64,000 nt of DNA from Rhexocercosporidium sp. MPI-PUGE-AT-0058. Lineage: Eukaryota; Ascomycota; Leotiomycetes; Helotiales. Position 1 is the stretch's first letter; every line of letters starts with the position of its first letter. Under the pieces are notes generated by a model, which did not search any database, was not told the origin of the DNA, and was given only the letters and a program-made list of their open reading frames with translations. The stretch spans positions 1,240,001 to 1,304,000 of the forward strand of contig JAGTJL010000013.1 of assembly GCA_020746875.1 (NCBI GenBank), read 5' to 3'. Both the position numbers and the translations under genes were made by a program. Shown piece by piece: positions 45,121 to 55,062 of the stretch.

Positions 45121-46980
45121 GCTTGCTGTATTACGGTTTGCGCGACAAGGTCGTTGTTGTTATCGCGGTTGCGGTGTCTTTGTTGACTCGGTTCTGGCCT
45201 TTGCGACGAGGCTGGGATGGACTGCTTGACTATCCTATCTTTCTTTGGAGAAGATAAGACAACAGTGTAGATCCGAGGAGGATATGGCGAGATGGAGGAA
45301 CAAGAAAAGAAGAAAAAGATGGGAATAAGATATGGTGGTCGTGGTAATATACGAGGCTGGGAAGACCCCGAGGATGTGCCCTGCCTTGGTGATGATGGAT
45401 GGATGGTTTTGACAGGGATGAATCTTGTTTTGCGCAAGGAGCAGGGAGCTTGGGCGTGAACAGATCCTGGTGTGGGTGACGAGGCTCGAGGCTCGAGGCT
45501 CTTGTTTCTGCGCAGAGACTGGAAATGTTCAAGGGCGTTCGAGGGAGGGACTCTCTTTGGCCTTGATGACGTCGATGAAGGCTCGAAGGTAAAATACCAA
45601 GATACCTGAGCTGCGCGGGGAAGAGGGGGAACGACGGAGGGAATGATCGCCGAGAGAGAAGGCGGACGAGGAGGTGGCTGCGATGGGATGCTTCTTCAAC
45701 CTTCCTCGGTTTTATTCAAGTCACTTCACCCACCTGAGCTGCAGACCATGATGCTTTATCATGTCAGTCCGCCAATGCGAATTGCAGTTGAAAGTCGAGG
45801 GGTTGGACTTGAAGGTTGAGGAAATGGCGGTGGTTGGTGCAAATTTCATGCTTTTTGCCAAGCGAGCGGTTGTTACTGGCCCGTGCTGATGGTGGTGGTG
45901 TCTGGTGTGTCTGGTGTCCTGCAGCGTGACATCGTCTCCTTCTCCCTCTCAACCGAGGGACTGGGATTGGATTGGAATCAGATCGATAAACAGGAACTTT
46001 CATCCTCAAAACTGTTCATCGTCTGTTCTGTTTCTCGGAAGAGGAAGCCGGTGTTATGCGTGAGATTGGTCTTCTCGAATGTTGATTTGATGCAAGGCAA
46101 ACACCCCGGATGCCAATGCACAAACCCAGTTTCTGTATCCCCAGCCTCAACATTTGGGACTTGAGGTTCGAGTTCCGGGATTGCGCAATTCTGTGTCATG
46201 TCACTCGACAGGACTCGGCTTGACTCAGCCCTATTCTAGCAGACTTGTTCGTTGCTTTTCTTGCCTTGCTGGAGGATGAGTATCATCAGGTGTTGTCTGC
46301 TCCGTTTCTTCCTTTACTACTTGGTATGTATGCTTGCCTTTGAGGTATATGTCTGTTCTGTAACTGCGCCGTGTTGCTACCTATCCATCTCTTCTGCATG
46401 TAATTTGCTGTGTTTCTTCAAAGTTCTTGCTATTTTCTGGATAGCATTTCCCCGTCTCAACAATGAAAGGTGCCCTTTACTGTGCCCTTTGCTAGCTGAG
46501 ATGAATTTTCCTTAATTCAAACTCTCCCAATCTCGCTGTTCTTACTCTAGAGCACCTCTTCTCTGCTGCATATCGCACTCCGTCGCTTATATGATTCTGC
46601 TACTTAAAGTAGCTGCATCTTCCAGTCTTGTTCACATTAGTCACGAACGAGTCACGTGTGATACAAAACACACGTGCAAATCCCGAGATCCTCGATGACA
46701 AAACCCAGACTTGTCACATCGTTGAACTCGAGTTGGATTATCCCCATCGGTCGATATCATCCTCTCGCAGTCTCTACTGTGATTACGATACCGCGAATAA
46801 GCCCCTCCCTTGGCGATCGTCATCAAGCTGTTAATCAACTTCAGGCAGCAGTGCCCATGCATGAATATATCAACGTTTGCACCCACAGCCATTATTTTTG
46901 CTGAGTTTTCAAACGGTGGCTTCAAATCTCACCTCTCTCTCATCCAACGCGGACATCTATCCCACTCAAGCCTCGGAAGA
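45121..46980. promoter_or_regulatory. Divergent intergenic region between the MARVEL-type and 2EXR genes
   Basis: About 1.9 kb of promoter DNA with no recognisable gene. It includes the E-box inverted pair at 46653-46676 and CT-rich stretches before the 2EXR start. Short frames on both strands lack family motifs. Confidence 0.5.
46653..46676. promoter_or_regulatory. Perfect inverted pair of extended E-boxes
   Basis: CACGTGTG - ATACAAAA - CACACGTG: two 8-bp arms in perfect inversion separated by 8 bp, 305 bp upstream of the 2EXR start codon. The left arm is preceded by GT, giving GTCACGTG, the Cbf1/CDEI consensus. Likely a site for a bHLH factor; this is inferred from the motif only. Confidence 0.45.
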
Positions 46981-47814
46981 ATGGCATTCCTCGGTCCCGT
47001 CTTCCAACCATCTCACTCTGCTCCAGCACTCAAGCCCAAGCTGACAATCCACCCTCTCCTCCCCCAATCATCATCACCATCAACATTCCCCCTCTTCCCG
47101 CACCTACCCCCAGAACTACGCCTTCGAATCTGGCGATTCTGTCTCCCTGGCCCACGGCACATCCGCATAAACAGCAAATGCAACTGCTCAAGACCATCCA
47201 GTTACCCAACACAGACTTTCACCGCAATCCACCCGACACTCCTCTCCGTAAACGGGGAATCACGTACCGAAGCACTCAGACACTACACCATCATCTGCAG
47301 CTTAGATGACCGCTCAAGTCTAGCATTCAACCACCTACGAGATGTGTATCTCCCTTCCGCGCACGAATGTAGCGATCTCGCACCTGCAGCGTTCACCAAT
47401 CTAAGTGGGTCATTTAATATACCTCCTTATGTGTTGAAAAGCGATACGCAGGTCAAATACCTAGCTATCTACGAAAGTACACTGCAATACCAACGGAATA
47501 CCGCAGCTTGGGTCGAGTTGGATGAACTTATCATAGTTGTGGCGCCGAAGAGGAATCTCGTGTGGCCTCACTCCGTATTTAGGGAACGAGAGCGAGTTCT
47601 TGGGAAGGGAGGAGTGTTGGGACAGGAGGAGGGCTGGGGTGATGCAATCGTTTTGAATGGGCTTATGAGGGAGTTCGAGGGGTTGAGGAAGGGAGAGAAA
47701 GGTGTGCATGGAGAAGACAGGATACCTGTTGTGAGAATTGTACAGCCGAGAGTGATGGATAGTAAGCCGGATCCATTTTGCGTGAAGGTTACGCCGTTGA
47801 GTTTGTGGAAATGA
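46981..47814 (+). CDS. 2EXR-domain protein 1
   Basis: Single frame of 277 residues. The 2EXR domain, a fungus-specific module of unknown function with two ExR motifs, begins at about residue 35. FPLFPHLPPELRLRIWRFCL holds the first ELR motif and IHPTLLSVNGESRTEALRHY (about 83-102) the second ESR motif. A later block, YLAIYESTLQYQRNTAAWVE, is typical of the family's C-terminal half. The frame is open further upstream to 46810, but Met at 46981 starts just before the domain as in relatives, and the upstream residues look like leader. No signal peptide. It is one of three copies within 5.5 kb. Confidence 0.82.
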   Translation: MAFLGPVFQPSHSAPALKPKLTIHPLLPQSSSPSTFPLFPHLPPELRLRIWRFCLPGPRHIRINSKCNCSRPSSYPTQTFTAIHPTLLSVNGESRTEALRHYTIICSLDDRSSLAFNHLRDVYLPSAHECSDLAPAAFTNLSGSFNIPPYVLKSDTQVKYLAIYESTLQYQRNTAAWVELDELIIVVAPKRNLVWPHSVFRERERVLGKGGVLGQEEGWGDAIVLNGLMREFEGLRKGEKGVHGEDRIPVVRIVQPRVMDSKPDPFCVKVTPLSLWK

Positions 47815-49472
47815 ACAATAATTCTCATTGGTCGTCAGAATAGGGGGATGCATGAATGGATAGGTGAGGTTGAAGGAGAGACTGCTGCTGGCCGATCAGA
47901 ATATGACCGCAAGTATGAGGAAGTACAGTGAGATGGCATTTATCAAATCAGTACGCCCTGTCATTTGGAATGACATTCGCGGGTTGACAGGACGAATGCA
48001 ATATCTTCAAGCAGTCGTCGGATGTATTTCCACGTCAGCAACCACTCGATATTTCACTCAAGCAGACCAGTAAGCCAGTTAGCCATAATGCCAAAACACT
48101 TAAACGATGCAGAGCGAAATACATCAAATCGATGTAATGATACTATATCATTTAAAATGTTAGGCAATACTCTAGAATCCAGAATGGCTATCTCCTCCTC
48201 CACTTCCCATCAACCCCCACACTCGCACACCTCTCTAAACGAATCACCAAAGCGCCTCGCCTCCATCTCTATTCATCGCTCTCCCTCCCGTTCTCGTACC
48301 TAAGCGTCATCTCACACTTGAGTGTTATTTTATTTGAGTACCTTACCGCTACGCTCCTCAGGCCATGCAGCCAGCCCATAGCGAGACATTAAAAAGCAAG
48401 TTCAAATCCAAAGGAGGTGGTCTCGGCATCTCCGCCAGTCGGCAACGTGGGCGCCACAAGGTTTTGGTTTTGAAACACGGATTTCCCTTCTCCTTGCTTT
48501 TTTCCTTGCACCTCCCCTCCACTCACTCGCCATTCGCCGACGATGACTTCCCTTTACCTCGAACTCCCCAAAATCCCATGTCCTCTCGAGCATACGCTAT
48601 TTTAGGATACCCGTACAGTCAGTACCATGGTGTTACCAGCCAGCCCAGCACACCCAAGGCTCCACAATCCACTCCAACCCAAGCAGCGGGAATGAATGCC
48701 CACCTCCCTTCACTTGACAGCGCAACCACGGGACCGGGATACAATAAAAGGCTCGATGTGGCGCATTGCTGCAATTGCTGCAAAGGGTCGCACAGGCCTG
48801 ACACCATTGGCTGGATGCCATTCGAGACTGCAGTAAGGGTCGTCAGCTGAGTGAGTGTGAGTGCGAGTGTGAGTGTGGCGCTGGTCAGCTTTTTCTTTCC
48901 TTTCTCACATAAGGTTTTTTCCTTTCTGTCTGGGCTGCCCAGGCCATACGTATCGAGATCCAGTGCAGCACAGTCCAGTTTATCCCGACAAAAGCCAATA
49001 ATCTCACCTCGTTCCTGGCAGCCAACCAGCGCCCGCCGCTGAATCCAGGAAGTGGGAAGAAAGAAGTACGAAGTGGCTGCGTAGGCGCTACCTACATACA
49101 GTACTGGGCTGCAGTTGCGTTGAATCAAATCGAATCAAATCAAATCAAATTAATGGCGCCTTTTCTTCAGGGTCTTGGCCTGGTGGACGTCGAGTCGAGA
49201 ACTTTTGAAAAGGAGGTGTGGTCACGATGGTGAGCGAGGGAGTGAGTGAGTAGTAGTGCTACAGTCCATACATACATATTTGGCGCATCCCTCCTTGCTT
49301 CCCTACCCCCTCGGATTCATATCAGACCTACATCTCTAGATCTACTCTATCTGGCGGTTGAAGACCGAACTTCACATCAAAGCAGTAAATAAGTCAAGAC
49401 GAAAAGAAAAGAAGCGCTTTGACATTCCATCGTCGATCGATCGATCGACTCGACTCGAAACAAAAAACCGCA
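47815..49472. other. Intergenic region between the two 2EXR genes
   Basis: Frames of 161 codons (48365-48850, plus) and 169 codons (49128-48619, minus) overlap each other and neither has recognisable motifs. Simple repeats include GTGAGTGTGAGTGCGAGTGT-type at 48850-48880, (CAAAT)n at 49128-49150 and (CGAT)n at 49430-49448. Possible small gene on either strand, but not supported. Confidence 0.45.
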
Positions 49473-50282
49473 ATGGTCATCTACGCGACAGACATGTCTC
49501 CCTCCCCCTCACCACCGCGGTCTCGCAACCCATCGCCATTCTCCAAGCAAGCCTCGACATCCTCACCAGAACAACAAGCACCACCGACGACATTCCCTCT
49601 CTTCGCCCTCCTCCCGCTCGAACTCCGCCTCCAGATCTACCACGAAGCCCTCCTCCTGCACCCGCGCGTCCTCTCCATAAACCCAACCTCAACATCCTCC
49701 CTCTCCTGCACATCGCCACACCCTGCCCTCCTCTCTCTAAACCGCGAAGCCCGCCTCGAAGCTCTTCAATCTTACCATCTGATACTCGATCTCGAAGGCG
49801 AGAGGGGCTTCTACTACAATCCCCTCTTGGATACAATACATCTGACGTCATCAACGAAATACGCCGCGGCAGAAGCATCCACGACATCCACTCCACAGGA
49901 CGAATGGCTGCTCTCGCTCTCGCAGATCAGCTCCTCCCTTCCGCAACATCTAGGCGTCTATTCTCTCGCCCTGAGAGGCGTGTCTACTCTCCCGCCCAGC
50001 TCGTCGTTCCTGAGTTCGGGGGGGAATAAGGTGAGGGAGATGTTGATGCTGGTTGGACCTGGGGCGCACAGGACAGGTGCGAGTACGTATTGCGGTGTCG
50101 GTGTGGGCTTTATGCGTAAGATGATGTGTAGGGAAATGGAGAGGGCGTTGGAGGTTATGGATGATGCGGGTGGATTTGAGAGTGGGAGGGTGCCGAGTTT
50201 GGTGCCGCTTGTGGGTGGAAGTGAGGATGAAGTTCAGGAGAGGGTCTTAGAAGAGAGGGGGGATGGGTTGTTGATTATTTGA
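49473..50282 (+). CDS. 2EXR-domain protein 2
   Basis: Single frame, 269 residues from the Met at 49473; an in-frame Met at 49419 would add 18 residues that read like leader. A Pro/Ser-rich N-terminus (1-38) is followed by the 2EXR domain: TFPLFALLPLELRLQIYHEA (about 40-59, first ELR) and PHPALLSLNREARLEALQSY (about 81-100, second motif, EAR). The C-terminal half is Ser/Gly-rich and less conserved, ending in acidic ERVLEERGDGLLII. Paralogous to the gene at 46981-47814 by motif, but with low overall identity, so the duplication is old or the genes diverge fast. Confidence 0.8.
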   Translation: MVIYATDMSPSPSPPRSRNPSPFSKQASTSSPEQQAPPTTFPLFALLPLELRLQIYHEALLLHPRVLSINPTSTSSLSCTSPHPALLSLNREARLEALQSYHLILDLEGERGFYYNPLLDTIHLTSSTKYAAAEASTTSTPQDEWLLSLSQISSSLPQHLGVYSLALRGVSTLPPSSSFLSSGGNKVREMLMLVGPGAHRTGASTYCGVGVGFMRKMMCREMERALEVMDDAGGFESGRVPSLVPLVGGSEDEVQERVLEERGDGLLII

Positions 50283-51478
50283 AGTGGGCATCAGTACTTT
50301 CATGACAGCTGTCTGGATTTGTGGCTGAGCGATGAAATGACGAAGAGAAAACGGAAAACATGGGGAAGAAAAGGTTCAAGCGATGATGACAAGGGAAGCA
50401 GCGATGTATTTAACGCCATGTTTCGATATGCTACGTTATTACTTCTTGTGTGCGCATGGGCAGTATTTTGGGTCAAATTATATAGATTGATTTTAGCCCG
50501 GTGTTCCGGTATGTAGGATTGCTAGCAAAATGTCTGCTGCTTACTCAATTTTACAAAATTACAACTATTTTCATCCACTACTTTGCATCGCTAGTTATCA
50601 CTGCCTTACACTTGCCTTATTCTCTCGCCAAGATACAAAAGGCCAAGATCGCATCTTTGTATCATCAAATTGTCATGAAAGGTTGCTGGTGTCTTGGCTT
50701 GGTCCATAAGCTACAGTACTTCGAGCAAGAGGTCCGTCGATAATTTAAGAGCCGCACTTTCTTCTCCCGAGAACAAGTGTCTGTGATCCTGACGGTGCAT
50801 GATATCAATAAATCAAATCAAAGACTCATAAAATGTCTTCTCTTATTCACAGACTACTACTTTTGCATGCCATAAAAATGTCTTTACCTTATATCCGATG
50901 CCCTGCAGCTCCTCTGCACATCTTTGACAAAGGACTTTTCTAATGCGCAGACGAGGGCGATGACCTGGAAAGTATTATCTCATCTAGCTCTTGCAGATAC
51001 GATCTCGCGTACATCGAATACCCTAGTAAACTCTAGCTAATTAAAAGATTCCCAATTAGCCCCCGTTCTTCACGATCTAAAGGCTAGGTACATATCTTGA
51101 TCCGATTCGGTTGTTGTGTTTGAAGCGACTTTGTTTACTTGCGGCTCGCTTGCAAGCTAGAGGTGGCGACTTCAGCTAGGCACAATCGAGGTCGATGAAC
51201 ATCTGAGCTGAAGCCACTGATGCTGTACAGACAGATTTCAATTGATATCGAAAGTTTTACTTCTCTACTTGGGAATATTGACATAAGGGAAGGAGTTTCA
51301 GCGGTTCGCCTCGCTTAAACCCTGTGGATTCGCTTATGCGCTCTCAACTCACTCAAAGTAACAAGGTAGCTTCTCAATTCATTTTCTTTCAATTTTCCAT
51401 CAAAATATACAACTCCTCTCACAGCTTTAAATAACCCCAATTCAACAACATAGCTCAAGCCCAAGCATATCTCCTCCA
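50283..51478. other. Intergenic, no gene recognised
   Basis: AT-moderate sequence with only short frames (65-80 codons at 50319-50743) lacking motifs. It contains an ATCAATAAATCAAATC-like 3'-end region near 50805 and the presumed dead promoter of the third 2EXR copy. Confidence 0.5.
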
Positions 51479-52400
51479 ACACCGCCATCCACATTCCCCC
51501 TCTTCCCTTTCTTCTCCCCCTAGATCCGCCGCAAGATCTTCAATATCGCATTAAAAGCCTCAAGAACCTCTCCCCACATCTTGTACATCCACTACCAGTC
51601 TCACACCAAACAAAACATCGCTCTGCTACTCAAAAATTCTATCCTCACCACCTAGTCAAGAACCCGGAGAAACTCCACAGTCCTACTCCGCTCATCCTGC
51701 CCTCCTAGCCGTAAATCGCGAATCACGCTTCCTAACTCAGCAAGTTCTCCATCCCATATCCCTCCCATCCGGGGCTCGCGTACAAGACTTCAAGCCGGTG
51801 TAGGCGGCAGATGAGGTGTCCTTGGAGGGTTTATATCATGACTTTAACGACGATGACGGTAACGAGATCGAGTCCGAAAATTCTTTTGATCAAGAGGGAA
51901 GTACGAGTGAGAATCAGTCAGAGATTAAGGATACTCGAAACCGAAACCCTTGATTTTGCTTCAACCCCCAGCACGATACGCTGTTCTTCCTCTCCCAGAC
52001 CTCAGACTGGAAGCCTCTTCTCATGTTGTTCAACAGGCAACTCCCGCTGGGGAAGGGAGTGGATAGTATAGCGGTCTGCTATATTAAAGAATCCACCCCC
52101 CATTCCTCCCTGATAGGTAATACAGAGAAGTATATTCAAGAGGTTTTCGTAGTAAGGTTATTTACATACATATCAAATTGGTAGGTGAGGGTTTATAAGA
52201 CTTGGAAAAAATGTATTTTCTAGAGGATGAGAAGAGCGTATTGGGGATTATGTGGAGATCGCAACAGCTTTAACGAAGTCTGGGTTAGGGCCGTGGTGAC
52301 TGTGAGGGAAAGGAGGTGGATTAGACCAGAAGAGAACATGGTGAGCAATCTGGTAAGGGCTAGGGAGGGCCGGTTAGGGCATTGGGCGGAATAGGTGGAA
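51479..52400 (+). pseudogene. Decayed third 2EXR-domain gene
   Basis: The first frame (51479 onward) reads TPPSTFPLFPFFSP-stop-IRRKIFNIALKASRT, which matches the 2EXR start with TAG (51521-51523) at the conserved Glu of ExR. The second ExR motif, HPALLAVNRESRFLTQQVLH, begins at 51693 in another frame, so at least one frameshift intervenes. That frame continues through FKPV-stop-AADEVSLEGLYHDFNDD and NP-stop-FCFNPQHDTLFFLSQTSD, and on to GNTEKYIQEVFVVRLFTY. A further frame change gives YFLEDEKSVLGIMWRS, close to 52240. Several stops and shifts make this a clear pseudogene, still alignable from end to end. Confidence 0.78.
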
Positions 52401-53631
52401 AATGATGAGGGGGGCACGGAAGAGGAGGTAAGTGATGACGGGATCTAATGGTGGCCAAAGACTCTACATTAATCTGGACCGCTTAAGATGATTGCATGCT
52501 GGCCGTGCTACCTCATCCGTGACACATCGTTGATTCATGACATTCTAGTGCAACAGGGGTCACCAAGAGGCTCTCCTGCACAAGATGATCATTCGGTATG
52601 CCCATCGCTATGTGCTCCGGTACTCGGTATTGGGGATGTTTGAGAATGTAGATTTTCAAAATCCGACAACTTCTTTATGTGCCTGTACACAGACGAAACA
52701 CAGCAAAAAGTTGCAAAGGGGCATCAGGCAGCATGGACAATCACGGTCAGCGAGCCACAATTCGAATCAACCACGCCTGAAGAATCAAGCTTGTTTGCAG
52801 GGGCAAACTCATTCAGAGGCTCGTCTTCAATGTTCAGAAGAAGGTCTAGTGCAAAATTATAGGCAATGACATCGAAAGGAGCTTGATGAGGCAGCAGAAT
52901 ATAAGATACCGTGGTCCAGAATTTTAATTTGCATGGTGGACTCTCAAATCGGATTGAAATCCCTTGGAAATCTGTCTGGCTCCGAAGAATAGGCCATAGC
53001 GGCATTACAAGCGTCTTCGACCTCTAGTTAGAATTGGCTCGCTATCACTCTCGGATTCTTCACGTCATCTTCTCCGCATGATGTCCTATTCTTTACCGGG
53101 CGTTCGGAATTTGTTAACTTCTGCTTAGTATTCGAGATAATAAGGAGGGCTTGGTCAAGAGCTTTGGGTATGCCTGCAAGCTTTGAACGATCGAAATCGC
53201 TGTATGAGAATGAGTACGTGTCGTTTGGAGCTTTCTGGTGATCCAATTTGTTGTCGAAAGTAAAACATGGTTGAATGACTTCTACACTTCTGGAAAAAAA
53301 GAAGCTTTCGGGGTCGTGATAGCTTACTAGCACACAGGTCAACAACTTGCCCGAATAGGCGATGGCGCTAAGATCAACCAAAACACGTGATTGGTTTTGC
53401 AATGGAGGGAGCTCCCTCTCCTAGGCCCTAAAGGAAGTGTCTTTGTCCCAGGACGATCATAATAAAACTCAATTAGTTGCCTAGGTAGAATTCAGGCAGC
53501 AGGGTTCTCAGTTTCCACTCAACATCAAGTTTCGAGTGCTTGGGGGACTGTTGATATGCAGCTCTCGATATATGGTTGATCACGAATTGAGATTTAGGAC
53601 TTACGCATGCTATCCCTACCTGTCTACATAC
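52401..53631 (-). other. Intergenic with two unexplained minus-strand frames
   Basis: Frames at 53402-53028 (124 codons, containing LTCVLVSYHDPESFFFSRSV and FTFDNKLDHQKAPNDTYSF) and 53005-52724 (93 codons, containing FDVIAYNFALDLLLNIEDEP) have balanced amino-acid composition and could be pieces of one decayed or multi-exon gene. I do not recognise the family and cannot join them without forcing splice sites. Confidence 0.3.
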
Positions 53632-54638
53632 CTACTCTGTGAACACAAAATGAACATTAACACCAGCCTTCAACTCCCCGTCCCCAATCTTCGCCCCGGC
53701 CCCAATCAACTTTACCAAAACACTCTTCTGCTCAGGTCTAACTCTAATGCCATCCCAATCCTCTCTAACAGACCTCCTCTTTCTCCCCCTCGGACCTGGC
53801 CAAAAGGCGCTCGCTACCGGCGAAGTAGGAAGTGGGAAAAGCTCTGCAGCCAAAACCTCAATACCTAGCGCCGGCTTAACACCCCTCTGCGCAAGCCGAA
53901 TGTTCTGGGTATCGTATGTGACCTTCCGATCAGATTGGACATCTCTAAGTGTTATATTGACGAAGACGTTCAGATCGAAGCGCGACGTATCAGCTTGTCG
54001 AGCGGCGGATTCCCAGTCAGATACGATGCGGAACGTGCAATGCAGATCTGGATATCCCACGCCAGGGATCTCGTCGCCCAGTCCGAAGAAGAGGTATGGT
54101 CTGTTAACGTCTATGCTAGGCTCGAAGTGGAGTTGATGGGCTCTGAGCTCGACGGTACCGAAGGTGTTGTAGACTCGCTGTCCGATTATGAGTTCCGGGT
54201 TCGGTCTAGCGAGATCGAGGCGTGAGATGGTGATTTCGCGGGTGATGTAAGTCTTTGTGTCGCCGTTGATGATTCTGTCTATTACAAAAATAAGTAGTGA
54301 GTCTTGTGGACAGAATTTCAAGAGTTACCTGGATAAAAGAAGACCCGGTGTCTCCCAGACTCTTTCCAGACTCGATGGTTGTCATCATGTTCTCCCGCGA
54401 GGATGGTTAGAAGCCCTCCATCAGAATTTATAGATACGGCATCTTGAATAGAACCCAGAGGCATCGATTGCATATACCCTAGAGTTGGCAACCTGGGCTT
54501 TCTCCTTTGAATTCTTTGGAGGGGAAATGATCCCTTGGTTGGTGAGAAAATCGAAGCGATGGTTCTTGTGTTGGGTCTCGCTTCGCCGGTAACAAGGTCC
54601 TCCTCGTCCATGGCCGCGGGTTTCGCTCGTCGCTTCAT
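53632..54638 (-). CDS. Uncharacterised fungal protein (318 residues)
   Basis: Model: exons 54638-54329 and 54278-53632, intron of 50 nt (GTAACT..ATAG). The splice joins HRVFFYP to DRIINGDTKTYITREITISR in frame. The N-terminal 100 residues are basic, with a putative nuclear-type KRRAKP at the start and RIQRRKPRLP. The C-terminal part is compact and probably beta-rich: ELRAHQLHFEPSIDVNRPYL, FFGLGDEIPGVGYPDLHCTF, VNITLRDVQSDRKVTYDTQN, then a basic patch GPRGRKRRSVREDWDGIRV and a hydrophobic end. No catalytic motif is recognised. It lies 424 bp downstream of the Ame1 gene on the same strand. The gene is credible because of its length, splice and balanced composition; the function is unknown. Confidence 0.65.
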
Positions 54639-55062
54639 ATTTTTGACTGAAGTTAATGACTATTCGATGAAAGATGCGACATTATTGAGGAGATTAAGAG
54701 ATCATCTTCATTTACTGAGCCAACAAAGAAGGGAGGGGATTTATGTATCTTGAACAAAGACGTCAAGCGTACGGAAGCGCCGTTGACCTTTGTTTGTTTG
54801 TTGGCGACTGCCATTAGGAAATTACCCCAAAACTCCGTATTGAGAACGTGAACAGGAAGAAATCACAGGACCCGTGGGGCTTGCCTGGCATACAAGTATT
54901 TCGTAGCATTTACTAGCCTTGTATTTATCGAGGCTGCACTATGGGTACTGACTGCGCCCAGTGACAATATCTGGACTCGACATCTCGACCGAGCCAATGG
55001 ATTCAGAAGCCTGCTGTGCCATAAATAATCATTTCCCATGGGTATCATATTCATTCCTTCCC
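54639..55062. promoter_or_regulatory. Intergenic between Ame1 and the 318-residue gene
   Basis: 3' flank of Ame1 and promoter of the downstream gene on the same strand. Nothing else seen. Confidence 0.5.

Noticed and set aside
48365..49128. Overlapping 161-codon plus and 169-codon minus frames
   Set aside because: They overlap each other on opposite strands, contain simple-repeat translations, and neither shows family similarity.
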